Of a stretch of DNA of 48,619 bases, positions 42,648 to 48,619 are shown one piece after another. The notes under the pieces are model-generated. The model made no database searches. It was not told the origin of the DNA and was given only the letters and a program-made list of their open reading frames with translations. The translations under genes were made by a program, and so were the position numbers. The DNA is from Paracoccaceae bacterium. Lineage in GTDB: Bacteria; Pseudomonadota; Alphaproteobacteria; Rhodobacterales; Rhodobacteraceae. The number at the start of each line of letters is the position of its first letter. Within the stretch, counting starts at the first letter, position 1. The stretch spans positions 1-48,619 of the forward strand of contig JAAEZA010000032.1 in assembly GCA_018223125.1 (NCBI GenBank), in the 5' to 3' direction.

Positions 42648-43391
42648 GTGACTTCGACAGACAAACCGCTGAAAATTGCCATGTGGTCCGGCCCGCGCAA
42701 TCTCTCCACGGCGATGATGTATGCTTTTGCCCAACGCCCGGATACAGAGGTTTGGGACGAACCCTTTTATGCCGCCTATTTGAAGGCGACCGGCCTGGAT
42801 CACCCGATGGGCGCGGAAATTCGCGCTGCGGGGGAACAGGACGCCAGCGCGGTGATCAGCGCCTGTACCCGTGCCGGTCCGGCGTCAAAACCGGTTTTTT
42901 ACCAGAAACATATGACCCAGCACATGATTGACGGGGTTGACCGGACCTGGATCAGGGAAATGTGCAATGTGTTCCTGATCCGCCATCCCGCACGGGTGCT
43001 TGCCTCTTATGACAAGAAGCGCGGCAATCCTACCTTGGACGACATCGGCTTTCGCCAGCAGGAAGAACTGATCGACCTTCTGCAGAAAGACAAAGGCCAG
43101 CCACCGGTTATTATCGACAGCGCAGACATTCGGGAAAATCCCGAAAAAATGCTGCGGCTGCTGTGTGACCGGCTGGAAATTCCGTTTTATCCGGCGATGT
43201 TATCATGGGCGAAAGGCGGCAATCCGCAGGATGGGGTCTGGGCACCGCACTGGTATGGCGCGGTCTGGAACAGCACGGGTTTCGCAGGGGCAGAAGGGCC
43301 GGTGCCGGAGGTTTCCGAAAAGCTCCTGCCGGTCCTTGAACAGGCGCAGGAAATTTACGACAGGATCGCGCCGCTGAAACTCTCCGCCTGA
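42648..43391 (+). CDS. P-loop sulfotransferase-like protein
   Basis: About 247 residues if begun at GTG 42648 (GGTG six bases upstream); the frame is open back to 42546, but that part overlaps the msrA start, and another start cannot be excluded. KIAMWSGPRNLSTAMMYAFA is the P-loop-like 5'-phosphosulfate site; TEVWDEPFYAAYLKATGLDHP and VFLIRHPARVLASYDKKRG (3'-phosphate region, RHP..V.AS) follow. This sulfotransferase-fold group is widespread in alphaproteobacteria and fungi with no known acceptor. It is a single gene between msrA and a bidirectional terminator. Confidence 0.75.
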   Translation: MTSTDKPLKIAMWSGPRNLSTAMMYAFAQRPDTEVWDEPFYAAYLKATGLDHPMGAEIRAAGEQDASAVISACTRAGPASKPVFYQKHMTQHMIDGVDRTWIREMCNVFLIRHPARVLASYDKKRGNPTLDDIGFRQQEELIDLLQKDKGQPPVIIDSADIRENPEKMLRLLCDRLEIPFYPAMLSWAKGGNPQDGVWAPHWYGAVWNSTGFAGAEGPVPEVSEKLLPVLEQAQEIYDRIAPLKLSA

Positions 43392-43403
43392 AGGCTTCAA
43401 TAA

Positions 43404-43434
43404 AAAAATGCCGGAGTTTGAAACTCCGGCATTT
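43404..43434. terminator. Bidirectional terminator between the sulfotransferase-like gene and argG
   Basis: Perfect inverted repeat of 15 bp arms (AAAATGCCGGAGTTT at 43404-43418 and AAACTCCGGCATTTT at 43420-43434) with one central base. An A-run lies on the left and a T-run on the right, so it works as an intrinsic terminator from both sides for the two convergent genes. Confidence 0.92.
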
Positions 43435-43448
43435 TAATTCGTAAAACC

Positions 43449-44666
43449 CTAGCGGTTATTTCGCGCCGCCAGCAGTTTCAAACGTAACGCGTTGATTTTG
43501 ATAAAGCCGGCCGCATCCGCCTGATCATAGGCCCCTGCGTCATCTTCGAACGTAACATGCTGTTCGGAATACAGGCTGTCGTCAGACCAGCGGGCCACAG
43601 TGTTCACAGAACCTTTGAACAATTTTACCCGCACAACACCGTTCACATGTGTCTGGCTCTGGTCAATCAGCGCCTGCAACATTTCACGTTCGGGGCTGAA
43701 CCAGTAGCCGTTGTAGATCAGCTCTGCATATTTCGGCATCAGCTCGTCTTTGAGATGGGCTGCACCACGATCAAGCGTGATGGATTCAATACCGCGGTGG
43801 GCTTCCAGCATGATTGTCCCGCCCGGTGTTTCGTAGACACCACGGGATTTCATCCCTACGTAACGCCCTTCGACCAGATCAAGCCGGCCAACCCCGTGCT
43901 TGCCACCCAATTCGTTCAGCGCAGTCAGCATTTCCGCAGGTGTTTTCTCTACGCCGTTCAGGGCAACCGGATCCCCTTTTCTGTAGGTGATCTCGACAAA
44001 TTCCGGCGTATCCGGCGCGTCTTCAGGGTTAACCGTGCGCTGGTAAACATAATCCGGCGCTTCCTGTGCAGGATCTTCCAGAACCTTGCCTTCCGAAGAC
44101 GTGTGCAACAAGTTCGCATCCACCGAGAAAGGCGCTTCGCCGCGCTTGTCCTTTGCGATCGGAATCTGGTTTTCCTCGGCAAATGCCAGCAGCTTGGTCC
44201 GGCTGGACAGATCCCACTCCCGCCAGGGCGCGATCACCTTGATGTCAGGGTTCAGCGCATAGGCCGAAAGCTCGAACCGCACCTGATCGTTCCCCTTGCC
44301 CGTCGCCCCGTGGGCCACAGCATCTGCGCCGGTTTCCTTGGCAATTTCAACAAGGCGCTTGGAAATCAGGGGCCGCGCGATGGAGGTCCCCAGCAGGTAC
44401 AACCCTTCATACACAGCATTGGCACGGAACATCGGGAAGACAAAATCGCGGACGAATTCCTCGCGGACGTCCTCGATAAAGATATTTTCCGGCTTGATCC
44501 CCAGCAGTTCCGCTTTCTTGCGGGCCGGGTCCAGTTCTTCGCCCTGACCCAAATCAGCCGTAAAGGTCACAACCTCGCAACCGTATTCGGTTTGCAACCA
44601 TTTCAAGATAATCGAAGTATCCAGCCCGCCAGAATATGCCAGAACTACTTTTTTCGGTGCCGCCAT
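43449..44666 (-). CDS. argG: Argininosuccinate synthase ArgG
   Basis: 405 residues from the ATG at 44666 ([14 protein letters not shown]), preceded by AGGAG at eight bases; a 13-residue extension is rejected. The ATP pyrophosphatase P-loop is [47 protein letters not shown] and [15 protein letters not shown] are conserved substrate and nucleotide sites. It joins citrulline and aspartate, using ATP, to give argininosuccinate in arginine synthesis. It is a monocistronic gene; A/T tracts fill the upstream region. Confidence 0.98.
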   Translation of the reverse strand: MAAPKKVVLAYSGGLDTSIILKWLQTEYGCEVVTFTADLGQGEELDPARKKAELLGIKPENIFIEDVREEFVRDFVFPMFRANAVYEGLYLLGTSIARPLISKRLVEIAKETGADAVAHGATGKGNDQVRFELSAYALNPDIKVIAPWREWDLSSRTKLLAFAEENQIPIAKDKRGEAPFSVDANLLHTSSEGKVLEDPAQEAPDYVYQRTVNPEDAPDTPEFVEITYRKGDPVALNGVEKTPAEMLTALNELGGKHGVGRLDLVEGRYVGMKSRGVYETPGGTIMLEAHRGIESITLDRGAAHLKDELMPKYAELIYNGYWFSPEREMLQALIDQSQTHVNGVVRVKLFKGSVNTVARWSDDSLYSEQHVTFEDDAGAYDQADAAGFIKINALRLKLLAARNNR

Positions 44667-44801
44667 CGAGCCTTCTCCTAAAAAACCGTGATTTTTTTCT
44701 CGCATCTATTTGTTTTTTTTGCTCTCGACAAGGGGACATAGTGCCCGCACCATGGGCCGCGTATCAACGAGCGACGCCAAATTTACCGGAAACCTCCAAC
44801 A

Positions 44802-45563
44802 ATGAAATTAAATTCCTACAGTTTCGGTGAAGAAACCGGCACCCCTCTTGTCATCGTTCACGGGCTGTTCGGGTCTGCGCGGAACTGGCACAGTTTGGCG
44901 CGTAATCTGGCCAGAGAACGGTGGGTCGTATCTGTCGACCTGCGCAATCACGGCCAGAGCGGATGGAGCGAGTCTAACACTTATCCCGATCTCGCCGGTG
45001 ATCTTGGAGAAACAATCGACGGATTGGGCGGGCTGGCAACGGTTCTCGGGCATTCAATGGGCGGGAAAGCCGCCATGATGCTCGCTGCGACGGCACCCGA
45101 AAAAATCGATCGCCTGATCATCGCAGACATCGCTCCTGTATCTTACGCTCATGATCAGACAGATAATATCGAGATCATGAAAGCACTGCCACTCGACGAA
45201 TTTACCAGACGTTCGGAAGCGCAGGTCTGGCTGGAAGGAAAAACCGAAACCCCTGCCCTTGCAGCCTTCTTTTCCCAAAGTCTGGAGCATCAGGACGGCA
45301 CACTCCGCTGGCTTTTGAATCATGATGCTCTGGCAACCCATATGGCGGAAATTGTGGGGTTTCCAGAGGTTGATTTTCACTTCGATAGACCCACTCTCGC
45401 CATTCGCGGCGGCGCTTCACAGTATGTGGACGCAAAGGGACAAGAGGCGCTGGAACAGCATTTCTCTCAGTTGACGGTAGAAACGATTCCGCAGGCTGGC
45501 CACTGGCTCCACGCTGAAAAGCCGAAAGAATTCCTGTCTGCCGTGAAGGACTTCCTCGGGTGA
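44802..45563 (+). CDS. Alpha/beta hydrolase (YbfF-like esterase)
   Basis: 253 residues. Alpha/beta hydrolase features: IVHGLFGSARNWHSLARNL (oxyanion loop), SVDLRNHGQSGWS, the nucleophile elbow VLGHSMGGKAAMML, IADIAPVSY and the catalytic His in QAGHWLHAEKPKEFL. This is the profile of the YbfF esterase family, which hydrolyses short acyl esters or acyl-CoA. No substrate is known. The ribosome site is weak. It is divergent from argG across 135 bp and converges with the Hpt gene, 35 bp between stop codons. Confidence 0.9.
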   Translation: MKLNSYSFGEETGTPLVIVHGLFGSARNWHSLARNLARERWVVSVDLRNHGQSGWSESNTYPDLAGDLGETIDGLGGLATVLGHSMGGKAAMMLAATAPEKIDRLIIADIAPVSYAHDQTDNIEIMKALPLDEFTRRSEAQVWLEGKTETPALAAFFSQSLEHQDGTLRWLLNHDALATHMAEIVGFPEVDFHFDRPTLAIRGGASQYVDAKGQEALEQHFSQLTVETIPQAGHWLHAEKPKEFLSAVKDFLG

Positions 45564-45598
45564 AAATCCAGACAGGGTAAAAATCAAATTCGCGCGGC

Positions 45599-45946
45599 CT
45601 ATTGGTTTCCATCTGCAAATCCGGCAGGGAAACCTTGCAGAAACAGCGCCTTGGAGTCTTGATACAACCGCACCACATCGCCTACCGGCACTTCGAATAC
45701 CTGCCCTTTCTCTGCTTTGGTTTCACCCCGCGCACAGGTTTCTGCGAAGGCGACAAATCCCATTGAAGACGCACTTCCTTTCAGAAAGTGCAGCGTGGCA
45801 GCCATCCGGTCACCCGCATCAGGTGGCAGGCTTTTCAGTTCCGCGATCGCCTCTTCCGCTTCTGCCAGAAACAGGGCGACGACGCCGGAAAGTTCATCAC
45901 GGCCGATATCCTCTTCCAGTTGCCTGACCTGCGCCCAGTCAATCAT
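45599..45946 (-). CDS. Histidine phosphotransfer (Hpt) domain protein
   Basis: 115 residues from the ATG at 45946 (MIDWAQVRQLEED). A four-helix bundle with the phospho-accepting His in AATLHFLKGSASSMGF, matching HxxKGSxxxxG, and FLAEAEEAIAELKSL as the second helix. It is a stand-alone Hpt, so it would shuttle phosphate between a sensor kinase and a response regulator. The response regulator/PP2C gene is divergent, 155 bp away, and is the likely partner. Confidence 0.92.
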   Translation of the reverse strand: MIDWAQVRQLEEDIGRDELSGVVALFLAEAEEAIAELKSLPPDAGDRMAATLHFLKGSASSMGFVAFAETCARGETKAEKGQVFEVPVGDVVRLYQDSKALFLQGFPAGFADGNQ

Positions 45947-46101
45947 CGCAAATGTCCCCTGTCCCGCATCGGAGTCAGGATAAACAGAACCGACGATTAT
46001 GAATATCCGGTTAAGGCGGCACAGGAAAAAAGCTTTCAACATAGACGTTTTGTTAAGGATTTGCCGCGATCTTCGCCCTTGATCGAAAAGGGGATCTTGA
46101 T

Positions 46102-47442
46102 GTGGAAAACGCCGAACAGATAGAGGATTTGCCATCCGCCCCCATGCACCCGATGGGGGAACAGGCGCTATGCGTCCTCGTTGTGGACGACAGCATTTTA
46201 CAGCGAAGGATCGTCGCACTTAGCCTGCGCAAATGGGGATATTCCGTGTTCGAAGCATCCAGCGGCGTGGAGGCGCTGGCGATTTGCACAAGCGAAAAGA
46301 TTGATCTGGTATTAAGCGACTGGATGATGCCAGAAATGGACGGGCTGGAGTTTTGCAAACAGTTCAGACAGTTGGCGCGCGAAAGTTACGGATACTTTAT
46401 CCTGCTCACCTCCAAGAACGAAAAAAACGACGTCGCAGAAGGGCTGGATATCGGTGCCGACGATTTTCTATCCAAACCAGTGAATTCTGCGGAACTGAAG
46501 GCCCGCATCCGCGCCGGCGTGCGTGTCCTTGAAATGGAACAGACCCTGATTGCGCAGAATACCACGCTCGCGAACACGCTGGATGAACTCCAGACTCTTT
46601 ACGAAGGGATGAACAAAGACCTTTTAGAAGCAGAAAAACTTCAGAAATCGCTCATCCCGCCGCCGTTCCGGAAGGGGGATTTCGGGGATATGTCGGTTCT
46701 GTTCCAGCCCAGCAGTCATGTCGGGGGCGATCTTGTCGGCTTCTTCAATTTCACCGAAACACGCCTCGGGCTGTATTCCATAGATGTGTCGGGGCACGGG
46801 GTATCTTCGGCCCTGTTTACGGCAAGACTGGCCGGCTACCTCAGCGCGCATAACCGGGAACAGAACGTTGCATTCGAACACGTCGGAGGGGAAAAGTACC
46901 GGCAGCTTCCCCCTGCGGAAATTGCGGCTTCCCTGAACCAGCTGATAATTGAGGAGCTTGCAACAGAACTTTATTTTACAATGGTTTTTACCGACCTTGA
47001 TCTTACCACCGGCAGGGTGGAAATGGTTCAGGCCGGACATCCGCATCCGGTTCTGTGGACGGCATCACAGGGTGCCTGTTTCCTTGGGCGGGGCGGGCCT
47101 CCTATCGGTCTCTTGCCGGATATGAATTATGAAACAGTCACGTTTTCGATTGCTCCGGGTGACCGGCTGCTCTTGTATTCCGACGGGTTAACCGAATGTC
47201 AGAATTTTGCAGGGGACCTTCTGGATGATGCCGATCTGCTGCGCATGATGGATCGCCGGTCCAAAAGCACGGGCGCGCAATTTCTTTTGGATCTCACCTG
47301 TGATCTTACCGAATTCGCCGGTGGCAGACCTTTTTATGACGATCTGTCCGCCATCATGTTCGAGTTCAAAAAATACGGGGAACCTCCGCCCGGCGAAGGC
47401 ACAAAGCGGACCATACAAGGCGCCGCAAACCGGAAAGCCTGA
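46102..47442 (+). CDS. Response regulator with PP2C (SpoIIE/RsbU-type) phosphatase, RbaY-like
   Basis: 446 residues, beginning at GTG 46102 (MENAEQIEDLPS) with GGGG eight bases upstream; ATG 46144 is an alternative. Receiver domain about 22-145: VVDDSILQRR, phospho-acceptor Asp in VLSDWMMPEMDG, LLTSKNEK and FLSKPV. A coiled-coil linker (about 147-185) leads to the PP2C domain: VGGDLVGFF (metal Asp), SIDVSGHGVSSALF, LLLYSDGLTEC and YDDLSAIMFEF. Such proteins dephosphorylate anti-sigma-factor antagonists when the receiver is phosphorylated. The architecture equals RbaY of Rhodobacter capsulatus, which feeds a partner-switching circuit; orthology is not proven. Confidence 0.9.
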   Translation: MENAEQIEDLPSAPMHPMGEQALCVLVVDDSILQRRIVALSLRKWGYSVFEASSGVEALAICTSEKIDLVLSDWMMPEMDGLEFCKQFRQLARESYGYFILLTSKNEKNDVAEGLDIGADDFLSKPVNSAELKARIRAGVRVLEMEQTLIAQNTTLANTLDELQTLYEGMNKDLLEAEKLQKSLIPPPFRKGDFGDMSVLFQPSSHVGGDLVGFFNFTETRLGLYSIDVSGHGVSSALFTARLAGYLSAHNREQNVAFEHVGGEKYRQLPPAEIAASLNQLIIEELATELYFTMVFTDLDLTTGRVEMVQAGHPHPVLWTASQGACFLGRGGPPIGLLPDMNYETVTFSIAPGDRLLLYSDGLTECQNFAGDLLDDADLLRMMDRRSKSTGAQFLLDLTCDLTEFAGGRPFYDDLSAIMFEFKKYGEPPPGEGTKRTIQGAANRKA

Positions 47443-47453
47443 CGCGATTGCGG

Positions 47454-47891
47454 TTACAGCCTGCACACCCGCTGCACAAAATCACGATCCCCGCTGTTGC
47501 TTAATGTGACGACAGCTTCATCGGGGCGCATCCACAGCACCTCGTGGTCCGGTTCAACCGGTGGACCAATGCGAAGCGTGGCTGTGCAGATAAAGATGTG
47601 GCAAACCTTGCGGGCCCAAAGCCTGTATTCCGGCATGTAGGTATATCGCTGATACGCACCCACACGCCGCAGGTTGGCGATATGAAAGCCGGTTTCCTCA
47701 AACACCTCGCGGTGAAGGGCCTGCACTGGAGATTCACCCGGATCAATGCCTCCACCCGGTAATTGGATTTCGGGGACTTCCGCGTTCTGCCGAGTTAACA
47801 ACAGATATTGTCCGTCAGCGACAATGGCATAGGCGCCGGCCCTTTGGGTATAAGCCACCCCGTTCCGTTTCGGTTCGCCAAAGCGCCTCAT
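47454..47891 (-). CDS. Nudix hydrolase
   Basis: 145 residues from the ATG at 47891 (MRRFGEPKRNGVAY), preceded by GGGGGAA; 13 more residues upstream are unlikely. The Nudix box GGIDPGESPVQALHREVFEE followed by TGF matches GX5EX7REUXEEXGU exactly. The start of the domain, GAYAIVADGQYLLLTRQ, and the ending MRPDEAVVTLS are normal. It cleaves a nucleoside diphosphate linked to another group; the substrate is unknown. It converges with the PP2C regulator (11 bp) and is divergent from hslO. Confidence 0.93.
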   Translation of the reverse strand: MRRFGEPKRNGVAYTQRAGAYAIVADGQYLLLTRQNAEVPEIQLPGGGIDPGESPVQALHREVFEETGFHIANLRRVGAYQRYTYMPEYRLWARKVCHIFICTATLRIGPPVEPDHEVLWMRPDEAVVTLSNSGDRDFVQRVCRL

Positions 47892-47988
47892 CCGTGTTCC
47901 CCCAAAGAATTTACCACCCCGCAGGGGCACCGCATTTGCACTTATCCGAAAACAACACTATTTCCAGCCGGTAACAAGGATAAGAACC

Positions 47989-48619
47989 ATGCAAACTGAA
48001 AAAGACACTAAACGCTGGGATGACATCATCCTGCCTTTCCAACTGGATCGCGCCGATGTGCGGGGCCGTGTAGCACGGCTCGATTCCACGCTTGACCAAA
48101 TCCTGCGGCAGCACGATTATCCGGAAGTCGTATCCGGACAGGTTGCCGAAGCCGCCCTGTTGACCGCGCTGATCGGCCAGACCATTGATTTGCGGTGGAA
48201 ACTTTCCATCCAGATCCGCGGCGACGGGCCTTTGCGGATCATTGCGACAGACTATTTCGCGCCCAAAAGCGAGGCCGAACCGGCCAGAATCCGTGCCTAT
48301 GCAAGCTTTGATGCCGAAGCCATAGAGGCAAGCGAGCGTGCGCCCTTCGACCTGCTTGGCAACGGCATGTTCGCGATCCTGATTGATCAGGGCAAAGGCA
48401 CACAGCCCTATCAGGGAATCACCCCGCTGACAGGCGGGTCGCTTTCGGTTTGCGCGGAAAACTATTTTGCCCATTCGGAACAACTGCCCACCCGTTTTGT
48501 CACCTCCGCGGCACAGGAACTCGGCCAGTCCGAAGGCCCTGCATGGCGCGCCGGTGGCATCATGCTGCAACACATGCCCAAAGCCTCGCCCTTTGCGAAA
48601 CCCGCCGAAGACACACAAG
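47989..48619 (+). CDS. hslO: Redox-regulated chaperone Hsp33 (N-terminal part)
   Basis: About 210 residues are visible from the ATG at 47989, preceded by AGGA at eight bases; the gene runs off the right edge. WDDIILPFQLDRADVRGRVA at the start, LLTALIGQTIDLRWKLSIQI and LIDQGKGTQPYQGITPLTGG belong to the Hsp33 substrate-binding domain. The C-terminal zinc-binding CxC/CxxC redox switch should lie just beyond the window. Oxidation by HOCl or peroxide unfolds the C-terminus and activates holdase function. Confidence 0.93.
   Translation, partial: MQTEKDTKRWDDIILPFQLDRADVRGRVARLDSTLDQILRQHDYPEVVSGQVAEAALLTALIGQTIDLRWKLSIQIRGDGPLRIIATDYFAPKSEAEPARIRAYASFDAEAIEASERAPFDLLGNGMFAILIDQGKGTQPYQGITPLTGGSLSVCAENYFAHSEQLPTRFVTSAAQELGQSEGPAWRAGGIMLQHMPKASPFAKPAEDTQ

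Noticed and set aside
43557-44681. 374-residue open frame opposite argG
   Set aside because: Antisense to a full-length ArgG with all motifs; no domain recognised.
44667-44801. Small RNA or riboswitch in the A/T-tract region between argG and the hydrolase gene
   Set aside because: Only an A6/T7 inverted tract is visible, with no conserved core, so there is not enough to support an RNA element.
45947-46101. CtrA-binding site (TTAA-N7-TTAA) between Hpt and the PP2C regulator
   Set aside because: Two GTTAAG half-sites and one GAGTC are present, but no pair has the required spacing.

Overview
The window looks like chromosomal DNA of an alphaproteobacterium of the Rhodobacterales (Roseobacter/Rhodobacter group). 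The grounds are: a CcrM-type GANTC adenine methyltransferase next to rnhB; a serB / serC-serA arrangement with a serC-type leader; a DUF721-DsbA pair beside mutY; a pmbA-cysQ-waaA-lpxK run; DUF2125; a RbaY-like response regulator/PP2C phosphatase with a separate Hpt protein; and moderately GC-rich coding sequence throughout. I saw no rRNA, tRNA, insertion sequence, integrase or CRISPR array.

Layout. Positions 1-4191: partial DUF4336 gene, then the phosphorylated serine pathway (serB divergent from serC-serA). 4221-5354: AlkB-family membrane di-iron hydroxylase. 5478-15745: a catabolic island. An IclR regulator and a class III aminotransferase read leftward. Reading rightward are a tripartite tricarboxylate transporter (tctC, tctB, tctA), an aldehyde dehydrogenase, a phospho-lyase-like class III PLP enzyme, a hydroxylysine/amino-alcohol kinase-like protein and a Tm-1-like (UPF0261) protein. 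From tctA onward the genes overlap by a few bases. 15760-19195: mutY, DUF721, dsbA and a CoA-transferase. 19200-22597: beta-oxidation fusion enzyme, thioesterase and an exported DUF1906 protein. 22646-28482: class V aminotransferase, lpxK, a divergent waaA-like gene, cysQ-like and pmbA. 28575-31760: DUF2125 protein, a membrane-anchored winged-helix regulator, and small secreted proteins. 31857-33848: rnhB, ccrM, then an unusual structured intergenic region. 33945-39054: FAD oxidoreductase, HAD phosphatase, a 107-aa unknown, dapD, threonine dehydratase and a LOG-family protein. 39123-48619: mepA, an MFS transporter, yggT, msrA, a sulfotransferase-like gene, argG, an alpha/beta hydrolase, Hpt, the PP2C response regulator, a Nudix hydrolase and the start of hslO (Hsp33).

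How the island may work (inference). The transporter would import a small substrate. The APH-fold kinase would phosphorylate a hydroxyl beside an amine. The AGXT2L-like PLP enzyme would release phosphate and ammonia to give an aldehyde, and the aldehyde dehydrogenase would oxidise it. This is the logic of the ethanolamine/aminopropanol and hydroxylysine routes, here packaged with a transporter, an IclR switch with a clear palindromic operator candidate, and a Tm-1-like protein of unknown function. It is the best candidate for an undescribed system in the window.

Other points of note are a 56-bp symmetric array of three GAAGCTTC palindromes at exact 14-bp spacing after ccrM, a WaaA-like protein lacking the usual catalytic Glu motif, and a two-pass membrane winged-helix regulator encoded with a small exported protein.
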